The translations under genes and the position numbers were made by a program. Shown here piece by piece: positions 11,947 through 21,624 of a DNA stretch of 64,000 nucleotides (positions within the stretch are counted from its first letter, which is position 1; every line of letters begins with the position of its first letter). The notes under the pieces were generated by a model. It was given only the letters and a program-made list of their open reading frames with translations, did not search any database and was not told where the DNA came from. Location: the NCBI GenBank assembly GCA_963978545.1, contig OZ021721.1, positions 109,837,366-109,901,365 of the forward strand, written 5' to 3'. The DNA is from Linyphia triangularis. Lineage: Eukaryota > Arthropoda > Arachnida > Araneae > Linyphiidae.

Positions 11947-12371
11947 GATAGTTTAAAAACTAAGAAACACGCTTTAATAGGAAAGTGAACTAAAAAGTAG
12001 AAGATAATTTTAAATAAGTTTGAAATAAGAATAGTGATTAACAAGAAATATTTATTTTATCGTAAAAAAGCGGCTTGATGTCAATTTTTGTAAATATTTA
12101 ATGACAGATATTGGTAAAAGTAGAGCCATTATGAAAATATCTTAAAAAGCACCCCACGCTTTTGTACGATAAAATAAATATTTCTTGTTAATCACTCTAT
12201 TCTTATTTCAAACTTATTTAAAATTATCTTCTACTTTTTAGTTCACTTTTCTATTAAAGCGTGTTTCTTAGTTTTTTAATTTATTGATTATTTTCTACTT
12301 TTTAGTTTGATTTTCTATTAAAGCGTGTTTTTTAGTTTTTTAAATTATTATTTTTTCTGTAAACTATCAAT
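11947..12371. mobile_element. Fold-back element FB1, copy 1
   Basis: Arms of about 120 bp (11949-12072 and 12162-12279) are inverse copies of each other, reading 'taaagcgtgttt' and 'aataaatatttcttgttaatcac'. The loop holds GGTAAAAGTAGAGCCATTA. The outer part of the right arm is tandemly repeated (12286-12371). The same element occurs at 57836-58180 with its central core in the other orientation. No coding content. Confidence 0.8.
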
Positions 12372-13009
12372 TTTTTTTTTTTAATTTGCTTTCTTAAATT
12401 CCATTTATTTAAAACAACATTTTTTAAGCAATTTCAATAAGTTATCCTTTAAAAATTTTACTGAATCATGTGACTTTTTCATTTTATAAATAATTTCAAC
12501 GATCTAGTTACATTTGTGTTTATAGTGAAATATTTCTGTAAAATATTCATGCTTTGCTAAATACTGTTTACTAATGCCTACATTTAATATTTATTAATTT
12601 TCTAATCATCAGTAGTATTCGTTATATTTCTGCAATTACAGTTTTCGATATTTTATTTATTTCGTGTGAAGAATGCACATCTTTAATGTTGTAAATAAAT
12701 TATGTTACTTTTGCGTTTACTTGCTATTTTTGTATTAATCTTAAACATGACACTATAAATCCAAGTAGTTTCTATGCAATTTTAGACTAATACTTGTATT
12801 TTTTAATCTTCGTGAAACGCGCCACATTGACCGTTCTATTTCTCCCGCTGTGAAGAAGAACCTTAAAAATACCTTTCGTTTTATGGAAATTCTCCCTGAA
12901 GATCGGTCAAAAAATGGTCGAAATATTTTCGCTCATAAGTGACGTGTTTTTCAACATAATGCATTGAAATTTGGTATCCAGGGTAAATGATGTATTCTGA
13001 ATCGAATGA
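12372..13009. other. Non-coding interior of the composite at 11.2-13.2 kb
   Basis: AT-rich sequence not matched elsewhere in the window. No reading frame or motif is recognised. It may be part of a third element, because it is absent from the R2 copy at 51.6 kb. Confidence 0.4.
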
Positions 13010-13209
13010 AATGATAAAAAATAAGGGTTCGTATTGAAATTTTCGAAGATAGCGTTACTTTTACTTAGTAAACGGTCCCTCAAGAAAAAAAAATTGCATC
13101 AGATATATAGAAAATCGTAAGCAAAACATTTTGGTGCAAACCGTAAGATTCTACGATAATTAGAACCGAAGATATAGCCATCGTTCTGTTTTTTTTTTTG
13201 CGTACTGTA

Positions 13210-13883
13210 CCACTTATATAAACTTAAACCACTGATATACCACTTATTGAAAAGGAATCTAAGATTAAATTATTTTCATTATTGATTCAACGTCTTAATA
13301 TCACTTTTCCATTAAACCACCTAATCAATACTAACATGACAAATCCATACAAGATGTTACAGTATCACCAGAAGAATTTATTTGAGTTTTACTGAACTAG
13401 AAGAACTTAAATTTATTTCTAGAAATATACATTTCTTACTTTAAGGACTACATATACTGCAGCCTATTTATTAATTCAATGTCGTATTTAGATGTTAAGT
13501 GTCCTGTGAAAAGGTATATCGAGAATACTAATCAAATAAGTTGCGTGCGAAACTATTGATTCTAGAGTTCTTGGAATCTTTCCGTTTTGAGTAGTTATAA
13601 ATCTTCCATACTGGGAAAAATTAAATGAAGAGGAAACGCCCAGTCAACCATTTCACTTCGTTAAGATGTTTTAGTTTTATTATTTAAACATGGTTCGCTT
13701 GGTCTCGGTCATTAAAAGTCCTTAAGAACTACTTATTTTTGGTAGGGCCTTTAAAGTCCTTATTTTTCATCTTGTGTCATTATTTTTTTTATTCGAATTG
13801 TTTTTTCTTCAATTTTTTTTAGCTATTCGAAATTTCATTTCCCTAGTTCTCCTTTCTACCGGTTTGGACCCATTTTTTATTGG
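13210..13883. other. Non-coding stretch
   Basis: No gene is seen. 'taaaagtccttaagaac' and 'tttaaagtcctta' near 13710-13765 echo words in the element at 14076-14469, so an older copy may lie here. Confidence 0.45.
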
Positions 13884-14065
13884 GCCGACCAAATGGTATA
13901 GTGGTTAGCGTGCTAGCTTCTAGAACGCGAGGTTGCGGGTTCGAGTCGCGTGTTAGGCATGGGTGTTTGTAAATGTATGTTGGCTTGTCTAATGACTAAT
14001 GTTTCGGTGCATTGTAGACCTCGTGTTGCTGACGGTGCCAGATAATCTGAAAACAACCAACCAAC
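13884..14065 (+). mobile_element. tRNA-derived SINE-1, copy 1
   Basis: Head GCCGACCAAATGGTATAG, pol III A-box-like TAGTGGTTAGCGTG, B box GGTTCGAGTC, then a SINE-specific body (GGTGCATTGTAGACC...GACGGTGCC) and an AACCAACC tail. The 9-bp target duplication TTTTATTGG is at 13875-13883 and 14066-14074. This copy carries several substitutions relative to the others and is older. Confidence 0.93.
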
Positions 14066-14075
14066 TTTTATTGGT

Positions 14076-14469
14076 CAGGGTTCCCACGGTCATTGAAATT
14101 CATTAAAAATGCTTAATATTTTTTAACTTGTTTTCAAGGCCTTGAAAATGCTTGTAAATGCTTAGAGGTCTTTAAAAGTCCTTCATTTTTGCAGTTATTA
14201 AGTGCCCAACTGTAAAAGTTATAAAAATACAACTCGGACTTGCTATTCCCGCATGACCGCCACTTATCTGCACCGTATCGTAATTCTCTGACAAATTTGT
14301 ATTACACATCCACCAACTTGTGACTTTTTTGGTAGAATATACTTTATTAAAAATTTATAAATAGACATGCTTGAAATCAAATTTTTAAAGGTCTTTAAAA
14401 ACATTACTTAGGTCCTTAAAAGTTGTTGAAAAGTCATTGATTTTCATTCTGTAATTTGAGTGGGAACTG
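14076..14469. mobile_element. Possible hAT-like MITE
   Basis: The left end is CAGGGTTCCCAC and the right end GTGGGAACTG, so the termini are imperfect inverse copies. The body is built of words such as 'cattgaaattc', 'ccttgaaaatgctt' and 'gtccttaaaagttgttga'. No matching 8-bp target duplication is visible (left TTATTGGT, right TTTTATCT), so the boundaries are tentative. SINE-1 copy 1 sits immediately to its left. Confidence 0.4.
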
Positions 14470-15183
14470 TTTTATCTTCCAGTTTACTTGGAATCGCTGA
14501 TTTCCAGGAACACTTCACTCCCTTTTACTTTACACGGGGTTGGACTTCCTTTAGACATAAGGAAAAAAAATGCCCCAGTTATAAATAAAATTTTGTAAGA
14601 GGACTTTAAAAATTTAAAAGATAATTAAGTCCTTAAAAACTAATTAATTGTTACTTTTCTAAAGCTGAATGAACCCTATCGAACTGTTCGTTTCCAGTAT
14701 TTAGAAGGCATAATTTGTTAGGAACACCTATTTTGGCAACATAACAACTAAGCATTGACGGATCCAGAGAGGGGTGGAAGGGGCGATCGCTTCCTCCGTT
14801 GTTCATTAACCGCTCACATTTTAACGTGCGCTGCTCTCTGGATTTGGATGAAGTCAATCAAAATTTGATGAATCCGCACTGAAAATTTTTAATATAAATG
14901 AAAAAACCAAAGCAAGATAATAAAAGCAAATTATAGTTTGAAAATGATCACTGTGTATATGTATTCGTTGTTAGATTGTTCTGTCTATCATATTTAACAA
15001 TAATTTATTCTGAATCAAATAGTAGTCGGCAATTCTAATTTACTGTCGTAAATTCCACGTAGACAATCATTGTGCCGCCTTTATGTTTTTTAGATTTTTT
15101 ACCTCTTTGTAACATATTCTGTATAATCAAAGTTAAGTTATCCCATGGTATAGTAATTTAATTTAAGAGTAACAAAATTTACC
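14470..15183. other. Non-coding stretch
   Basis: No supported gene. The 68-residue minus-strand frame around 14651-14857 has no recognisable motif. Ends in the target duplication of the next SINE. Confidence 0.5.
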
Positions 15184-15360
15184 GCCGACCAAACGGTATA
15201 GTGGTTAGCGTGCTAGCTTCTAGACCGCGAGGTTGCGGGTTCGAGTCCCAAGTTAGGAATGGGTGTTTGTAAATGTATGTTGGCTTGTCAAATGATGAAT
15301 TTTCGGCGCATTATAGCCCTCGTGTTGTTGACGGCGCCAGTTAATCTGAAAACAACCAAC
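15184..15360 (+). mobile_element. SINE-1, copy 2
   Basis: Complete head-to-tail copy with A-like and B boxes. The perfect 10-bp target duplication AAAATTTACC is at 15174-15183 and 15361-15370. Confidence 0.95.
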
Positions 15361-15370
15361 AAAATTTACC

Positions 15371-15771
15371 TAAGCTATACAACAACCACCCACTCCCTCC
15401 GTAATAATATTCTGGATCCGCCCTTGCAGCTAAGGTAAACTGGGAACGAGCCATATTTAACGTTATTTGGGAGACAAATTTAAGTTAAACGCTTTTGTCG
15501 GCATATATTACAGAAAGTGTTACATATATTTTTTGAAATGTCCATTCTTTACTTAACAATGACATACATTTTCTTTAAACTAATGGGCGCCAATAGAATA
15601 AGACACACTTGCACCACCTTGGCTATTTAAATTAAAAAAAAAGTAGAGAAAATCAGTGCAATTAGCAGGAAAGGAAAACTAATCCACATCCAAAAGTTAA
15701 CATTTCATCAGGAAATCCTGGCGCGGTACAGTCCTAATATAACTTTTGAGTCATAAAACCTATATGACCAA
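15371..15771. other. Non-coding stretch
   Basis: Single-copy-looking AT-rich sequence between two SINE-1 copies; no gene or repeat is recognised. Confidence 0.5.
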
Positions 15772-15783
15772 CCACTCATCAGG

Positions 15784-15963
15784 TTGGTTGGTTGTATTCA
15801 GATTATCTGGCGCCGTCAGCAACACGAGGGCTATAATGCGCCGAAACATTCGTCATTAGACAAGCCAACATACACTTACAAACACCCATGCCAACACGGG
15901 ACTCGAACCCGCAACCTCGCGGTCTAGAAGCTAGCACGCTAACCACTATACCGTTTGGTCGGC
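15784..15963 (-). mobile_element. SINE-1, copy 3
   Basis: Complete copy in reverse, with tail GGTTGGTTG on the left and GGTCGGC head on the right. The perfect 12-bp target duplication CCACTCATCAGG is at 15772-15783 and 15964-15975. Close to consensus, so probably recent. Confidence 0.95.
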
Positions 15964-16425
15964 CCACTCATCAGGAAATCTAATTTACATTTTTGAATCA
16001 TCAAGGCTCGAACAAAAACAGGCTAAGTTGACAAATAATCCTACCGTTGCTCATGTTTCTGCCTTTTACACTTGAATTAGACGACGCTATTTTAAAAACT
16101 GGACAAGCACCAATATTGTTTAATAATGAGTTCATTAAATTTGTTTCGTAGAGAGGGTCTATCGACATTTCACGATTTTGGTGAAATCTAATAAAAATTG
16201 AAGGAGCTAACCACAAAACGATTGAGGGATTAATGCAAGCTAATAAATATTTAAAGCGTCTTTCGTATTTTCTGAAGAGTCTGGAATCTGTCCCTTTCCT
16301 TGCTTTTGCGTAACGCTGTCAAATTAGAAAGCTTGAAGAATTAGACGGCTAAACAGTCAGCCGTCTAGTCTCGCATGTTACAAGATTCGAATTCTGGATT
16401 TGCTTGGATGTTCGTTGAGGTACGG

Positions 16426-16602
16426 TTGGTTGTATTCAGATTATCTAGCGCCGTCAGCAACACGAGGGCTATAATGCGTCGAAGCATTCGTCATTAGACA
16501 AGCCAACATACATTTACAAACACCCATGCCTAACACGGGACTCGAACCCGTAACCTCGTGGTCTAGAAGCCAGCACGCTAACCACTATACCGTTTGGTCG
16601 GC
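16426..16602 (-). mobile_element. SINE-1, copy 4
   Basis: Complete reverse copy. The 11-bp target duplication TTGAGGTACGG is at 16415-16425 and 16603-16613. It carries GCCAGCACGC where most copies have GCTAGCACGC, a variant shared with the subfamily at 24.1, 47.5 and 54.4 kb. Confidence 0.95.
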
Positions 16603-16758
16603 TTGAGGTACGGTTGAACTGTAGGTCTATGTGTATCTGTATATGGTACCTTATGTATGAGGAAAAGGTTAATTCTACAAACCATCACAGGTCAGCATTC
16701 AAAGCTAGAAAAAAATTCTGAATGTAAGAAAGGCTAGACGAAGACAAGTTTTCCTGAT

Positions 16759-16882
16759 TTACTCTACTTCGAGACGCAAATACGTGGCAATTTTCTCTTC
16801 AAAGTCCTCCCGGAAAACTTTCTTTCTTTCACGCCGATCTTGAGCTAATGATGTTCCGACGCAGTATAGCTTCATGTATCTC
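16759..16882 (-). CDS. Possible terminal coding exon, unknown product
   Basis: On the minus strand a pyrimidine-rich TTTTTTGCCGCAG precedes an open frame of 40 residues that ends in TAA at 16759-16761. The peptide is charged and balanced (YMKLYCVGTSLAQDRR, then EDFEEKIATYLRLEVE), unlike the F/N/K-rich chance frames around it, and base composition is less AT-rich than the neighbours. No matching upstream exon was found, so this could be a last exon, a relic, or chance. The product is not recognised. Confidence 0.25.
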
Positions 16883-16989
16883 CTGCGGCAAAAAATCTCT
16901 AATACACAACCAATAGGAGGTCTTTACTTACTTTGTCAAGTGTCTAATTTAAATAGTTAAATTTATTATTCTTAAGATAGAAGGCTGTA

Positions 16990-17065
16990 AAATAAGAAGA
17001 TCGTGAATACAGACTCGAACTCGTGTCTCCGCCGTCGCCAGTTGCTGACTGCAACTGAGCTTATT
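16990..17065 (-). repeat. Degenerate tRNA-like sequence
   Basis: On the minus strand, TAAGCTCAGTTG resembles an A box and GAGTTCGAGTCTG a B box, separated by 'ctggcgacggcggagac'. No complete cloverleaf or acceptor stem could be traced, so it is a tRNA pseudogene or the head of an old SINE rather than a functional tRNA. Confidence 0.35.
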
Positions 17066-17328
17066 TTCATCATCTGCGATAATAGTACATTCATCAAGAA
17101 AATTCATAGAGGCGTCAGCTTTTGCCGATGCGATGACTTTACGAATCTGGCAACACAGCATCAGCAAAAGTTTTTACCAAAGGCCACTCCCAATTCAATG
17201 GATGGGTGTTTGAAAAAAGTAATTTTATTAAAGCAATAAAAAAGGTAAGTGGTAATATTTCTGGTAAAAAAAAACGACTTCCTATAAATAAACTGTAATA
17301 TGACTTTATGTTCTCCCATGAAAAAGTT

Positions 17329-17534
17329 GATTGATTTGTGCGCTCAACTACCTATTTTTGAACACAATAACGATTAATCAGGCCGGGACCTACAGCTTAA
17401 CAAGGATTAAACTGTAGCCACTATAGCCCCGGCTTCTAACCACAACAAACACCCATGCTTAACCCCAGGTTTCGTACCCGGCACCTTTGACATGCAAGGC
17501 CAGAGCTATAACCACAGTCATCTAGTGAGCATTT
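17329..17534 (-). mobile_element. tRNA-derived SINE-2, copy 1
   Basis: Read on the minus strand: a tRNA-like head with 'gctctggccttgcatgtcaaaggtgccgggt', a degenerate B box, 'ttaagctgtaggtcccggcctgatt', and a 3' end 'aaaaataggtagttgagcgc'. Target duplication CCATGAAAAAGTT (17316-17328) / CCATGAAGAAGTT (17535-17547), 12 of 13 matching. Considerably diverged. Confidence 0.75.
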
Positions 17535-17547
17535 CCATGAAGAAGTT

Positions 17548-17884
17548 CTTACAGTCGTCTCTTACAGTGTTTAAGCCTACATAAGTGTTTGCCAAATTGG
17601 ATGCTTTCTACTATTGCTAATGCAATAATCTACTAATTAGAATCCAATGTTCTCAATATGTGCAAAAAACGCGCCATTTTATTGCATGTTGAATATTACC
17701 TTTCATTGGCTTACAGGATATAGGATTATATCCTATAATGTAGTCCTTTTGCTAAATCGTAACCATCGAAAAAATCCAAAACAAGTTTGTACATTATATT
17801 TCTTTCAAATCTAAGGGCCACTTTAATATATCAATTTTACCTAATAGTACACTAGAATGTCGTAGATCTAGAATGATATACTAT
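17548..17884. other. Non-coding stretch with terminal hairpin
   Basis: No gene is seen. A near-perfect hairpin ATTACCC-TATG..CATA-TGGGTAAT (17888-17914 region by its centre, beginning about 17886) lies next to the adjoining R1 copy and may be part of its end. Confidence 0.35.
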
Positions 17885-18675
17885 CATTACCCTATGTAAA
17901 CATATGGGTAATTAAAAGTAAAAAGTGGTCTAGAAAAAATGTGTCTGTGGGTAAGTGGTCAGCATAACGACGTCCAAATTTGATGTGCGCGTTAGTGGTG
18001 GCCATGGGACCTGCCATTAAGGTTTTCGTTAAAATCGCCCATGCGCAGGTTGAAATCATGAAAAAATCATGTTTTTCAGCAATTGCTAAAAAATGGTTCT
18101 AACGATTTTGATTAAAATCTCCGTGCTAATGTCTCTTAATGTGTTCTAATCGTCCCTACCTCTGAATTCCCATAGAAATGCGATAAAAAGTTGAAAAACG
18201 AGTGGCTTTAACCCTTTGCACTCCAGGCCTTTTTCGCGCGGAGGAATCAGCAACTCGAGACATTTTAGGTTCGGCTGGTGTTTATGGATTTGCTTCATAG
18301 AAACTAAACACAGTCATTGGCCTTGCATCGAATTTCCGCATCACACCTAATGGTCCTCTCGTGGTTTGGAATCCAATCGTGTGGCACCTGAGTGGCGCCA
18401 CTGGAGTGCAAAGGGTTAACACTGATCCTGCTCTTGAGCATCGCTCATCAACTATTGTTTTTTTCTCTTTCACGCACAACAGTCTACCGAACAACATCGC
18501 CAATTACGTCATTTTGTCGGTTTTTCCCTCCCATTTAAAAACTACTGCCAAACTGATTATTTTTATTCAAATAAGTGAAAATACGAAAACGGAAAATAAC
18601 ACCATATCAAATATTGAATGCAGTGACCAATATTATAGTGTTATTGAAAGTTGACCGATGTTCCACACCCCTAGT
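17885..18675 (-). repeat. Dispersed repeat R1, copy 2, split by a MITE
   Basis: Reverse copy of 8705-9310, ending CACACCCCTAGTC at 18675. A TTAA-flanked MITE (18208-18419) interrupts it. Copy 1 lacks the MITE at the matching position, giving an empty-site comparison. Confidence 0.7.
18208..18419 (-). mobile_element. piggyBac-like MITE-A, copy a
   Basis: TTAA-bounded 212-bp element with inverted termini CCCTTTGCACTCCAG / CTGGAGTGCAAAGGG. TTAA target and CCC-starting ends are the hallmarks of the piggyBac superfamily. It has no coding capacity. A subterminal hairpin GTGGCRCC/GGCGCCAC is slightly degraded here. Confidence 0.88.
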
Positions 18676-18855
18676 CTTTGCTAAATTATTTTTTTGTTAA
18701 TTAGTAAAATGACTACAGTTTATTCGCGTTAAAAAAAGTAGTGTGCCATTTTATATTGGCAATGGCAGTACTTTATTAAATGACGTAATCCCCCCTCCTA
18801 ATAGACAGCCGACCAAACGGTATAATTGTTAGCGTGCTAGCTTCTAGACAGCTAG

Positions 18856-19032
18856 GGCCGACTAAACGGTATAGTGGTTAGCGTGCTAGCTTCTAGACCG
18901 CGAGGTTGCGGGTTCGAGTCCCGTGTTGGCATGGGTGTTTGTAAATGTATGTTGGCTTGTCTAATGACGAATGTTTCGGCGCATTATAGCCCTCGTGCTG
19001 CTGACGGCGCCAGATAATCTGAAAACAACCAA
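18856..19032 (+). mobile_element. SINE-1, copy 6 (nested in copy 5)
   Basis: Complete copy inserted in the tRNA-like head of copy 5. Target duplication TCTAGACAGCTAG (18843-18855) / TCTAGATAGCTAG (19033-19045), 12 of 13 matching. This is the same site, within the SINE, that is hit again at 54373-54385. Confidence 0.92.
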
Positions 19033-19098
19033 TCTAGATAGCTAGGTTGCGGGTTCGAGTCCCGTGTTAGGCATGGGTTTTTGTAAATGTATGTTGGC

Positions 19099-19285
19099 TG
19101 GTTGGTTGGTTGGTTGTATTCAGATTATCTGGCGCCGTCAGCAACACGAGGGCTATAATGCGCCGAAACATTCGTCATTAGACAAGCCAACATACATTTA
19201 CAAACACCCATGCCAGCACGGGACTCGAACCCGTAACCTCGCGGTCTAGAAGCTAGCACGTTAACCACTATACCGTTTGGTCGGC
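19099..19285 (-). mobile_element. SINE-1, copy 7 (nested in copy 5, reverse)
   Basis: Reverse copy inserted into the body of copy 5. The perfect 14-bp target duplication AAATGTATGTTGGC is at 19085-19098 and 19286-19299. The perfect duplication suggests that it is the youngest of the three. Confidence 0.94.
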
Positions 19286-19737
19286 AAATGTATGTTGGCA
19301 TGTCTAATGACGAATGTTTCGGCGTATTATAGCCCTCGTGTTGCTGACGGCGCCAGATAATATGAAAACAACCAACCAACCAACCTAATAGTAGACAGAC
19401 TTTCTTTCCGCATTTTTAAAACTAACTTCTGATCAGACTTTGCCTGTTTTTATTTGTATATGAACACATCATTTTCTAGCGAATCTAGCCGGAAAAAAGT
19501 CAAATTTCGAGCAGGTGCCAAAAAGATGACTTTTATAAATTGCAGCAGCTGGAATAAGTGTGATAAATGAAATAGTCTAGTTACACAATAAATGTGCGTT
19601 AGTTGACTTTTGTACTTATAGCACTCATTTCACTTTCAACCCCGGTCGCGATTAGTGCTAAAAACTTATGCAATAAAATTTTATTGCTGCCTCAAAGAAG
19701 TTAATAATTTTAACTGATTATAAATTTGGCCATAAAA

Positions 19738-20044
19738 TCTATAATAATAAAACAAAAAGTCTGTGTGTGTGGCCCTCTATAGAAAGCTACTTTTAAAATG
19801 TGTAGAGCTTTAAAATTTGCAATGTAAGTATTTTTAACCTTTTAATTGGACTTTTGATGAATAGAATTTTAAAATTTTAATTTATTTTTGTAAAACTTTT
19901 TAAAGTTACTTTATAGTGTGACTTCCAATAAGTTATAAATCTGAAATTTTAAACAAAAGTGATTCTGGCCTTCTTATTTTTCTTTTCTCAAACAGTATGT
20001 TAAAATATATAGAGAGCGGTAAGGGGCGTTGTATTATTGTATTA

Positions 20045-20082
<38 letters not shown>

Positions 20083-20234
20083 GACAGGGAGTCTCTATTT
20101 AACACTAAGGGTTTGTGTAGCAATTACTCTTTTAGAGAGTGAAGTGAACTTATGCTTGCTCAGTAATGAACCTTTCAGTGAGCTAAGCGAGCCTGTGCTT
20201 GCATTTCAATTAACTTTTCTTCGAGCGAAGCTAG
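19738..20234 (+). mobile_element. Candidate non-autonomous Helitron
   Basis: Begins TCTATAATAATAAAAC directly after an A (19737) and ends CTTCGAGCGAAGCTAG directly before a T (20235). TC start, a 5-bp-stem 3' hairpin (CTTCG AG CGAAG), CTAG end and A/T insertion site together are the structural signature of Helitrons. The 497 bp include an extended poly-T tract (about 20051-20080) and no replicase or helicase frame. The hairpin abuts CTAG with no spacer, which is slightly unusual. Confidence 0.55.
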
Positions 20235-20742
20235 TTTGTATTTGCGTAGCAATGAAACTTTTGGCCTAAAAAATCACAAACGGCGTTGGAGCGATACACA
20301 TGTGACGAAAATTGGCGAGTTAAGTTTGAAATCATTACAACCTCAAGCGCATACTATCAAATAACAATATGGGACATTTTCTTTCGATTAATTAATTTAG
20401 GGAAGTTTCTTTATGACCACCCTGTACTTTCTACAATTGATCAGTAAAAATCTACATCTAGATTGAACTAATTACTCAAACAATATAAGTAATTTAAGCA
20501 ACAAATATTATTTCTGCTCTTTTCTAACTACAAATACTGATATTAAATCTAAGCTATTTAAATTATTGTAGCATAAATAGTATTAAAAGTTTTTTTTTTA
20601 ATTAAAAGTGCTTTTCTAAAGAATTGGCCTTAGACGGATGTTCTGTCTACACGTGCACAAAATATGTTTGTTTTTGGAGTGAAGAGCAAGTCTGACCTCT
20701 TGAATCTCCCAGCTCGCGACAGCAAGTACAAGAGTGGTTTAT
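20235..20742. other. Non-coding stretch
   Basis: No gene or known element recognised between the Helitron-like element and MITE-A copy b. Confidence 0.5.
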
Positions 20743-20954
20743 TTAACCATTTGCACTCCAGTGGCGCCTCTCAGGCGCCACACGATTGGATGCCAAACCA
20801 CGAGAGGACCATTAGGTGTGATGCGGAAATTCGATGCAAGGCCAATGACTGTGTTTAGTTTCTATGAAGCAAATCCATAAACACCAGCCGAACCTAAAAT
20901 GTCTCGAGTTGCTGATTCCTCCGCGCGAAAAAGGCCTGGAGTGCAAAGGGTTAA
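20743..20954 (+). mobile_element. piggyBac-like MITE-A, copy b
   Basis: 212 bp bounded by TTAA, ending CTGGAGTGCAAAGGG. The left end has one substitution (CCATTTGCACTCCAG). The subterminal hairpin GTGGCGCC-TCTCA-GGCGCCAC is perfect. Nearly identical to copy c, 460 bp downstream in the same orientation. Confidence 0.92.
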
Positions 20955-21414
20955 TAAATTTAAAATAATGAAATATAAATTCACTGCATTTCAGAAAAAA
21001 GGTCATGAAAATGGTTTGCGGTATTAATGGAAATAGTATAATATATATGTAATAGAAATCTTTTTTTAGAACCAACATTAAATTAATTCATCTTTTCAAA
21101 GCCCAAAATCCTCTTTAACCAATTCATTCAACAACTTATTTTGATAACAGCCCACGCCAAATTAATGTGTGAGATTTTTGCAGAGTCAGCATTCTTGTTA
21201 TTCTTATTACATAATTAGTATTCCTTTTTGGCGTCACTTGGCTTTGCTTCTCACTTCGATGTTTATAAAATACCCTTGCTAACTCAGCGATTCTCACGGT
21301 TTTAACACAACGCTGCTTGACTATGCTCTCTGTACAATAATAATACGCATTACATTCTATTTCCTATCATCATGTAGTTAAGACGTAACTTTCACGTTCT
21401 CTCTCCGAGCTCTC
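20955..21414. other. Non-coding spacer between two MITE-A copies
   Basis: 460 bp without recognised features. Confidence 0.5.
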
Positions 21415-21624
21415 TTAACCCTTTGCACTCCAGTGGCGCCTCTCAGGCGCCACATGATTGGATGTCAAACCACAAGAGGACCATTAGGTGTGATGGGGAA
21501 ATTCGATGCAAGGCCAATGACTGTTTAGTTTCTATGAAGCAAATCCATAAACACCAGCCGAACCTAAAATGTCTCGAGTTGCTGATCCCTCCGCGCGAAA
21601 AAGGCCTGGAGTGCAAAGGGTTAA
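21415..21624 (+). mobile_element. piggyBac-like MITE-A, copy c
   Basis: 210 bp between TTAA copies, with perfect 15-bp inverted ends and the perfect GTGGCGCC/GGCGCCAC hairpin. Same orientation as copy b. Confidence 0.93.

Larger units (their letters stand above)
11232..13207 (-). mobile_element. Tc1/mariner-like TA element R2, copy 1 (interrupted)
   Basis: The ends are CAGTACCC(A)n...CAGAACGATGGCTATATC and its inverse ending GCGTACTG, each flanked by TA (11230-11231 and 13208-13209). Terminal repeats extend about 50 bp. The left 630 bp and right 200 bp match, in reverse, the copy at 51557-52590. Between about 11900 and 13010 there is about 1.1 kb absent from that copy, including the R1-type end (11902-11940) and a fold-back element. 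No transposase frame is present. Confidence 0.7.
18809..19383 (+). mobile_element. SINE-1, copy 5 (outer, split by two later SINE-1 insertions)
   Basis: The outer copy is in three pieces: 18809-18855, 19046-19098 and 19300-19383. Its target duplication is CCTAATAGACAG on the left (18797-18808) and CCTAATAGTAGACAG on the right (19384-19398), with a 3-bp insertion. The order of events is set: outer first, then two independent insertions. Confidence 0.9.

Noticed and set aside
17885..18675. Helitron assignment for repeat R1
   Set aside because: There is a hairpin near one end, but no TC start or CTRR end is consistent between the two copies.
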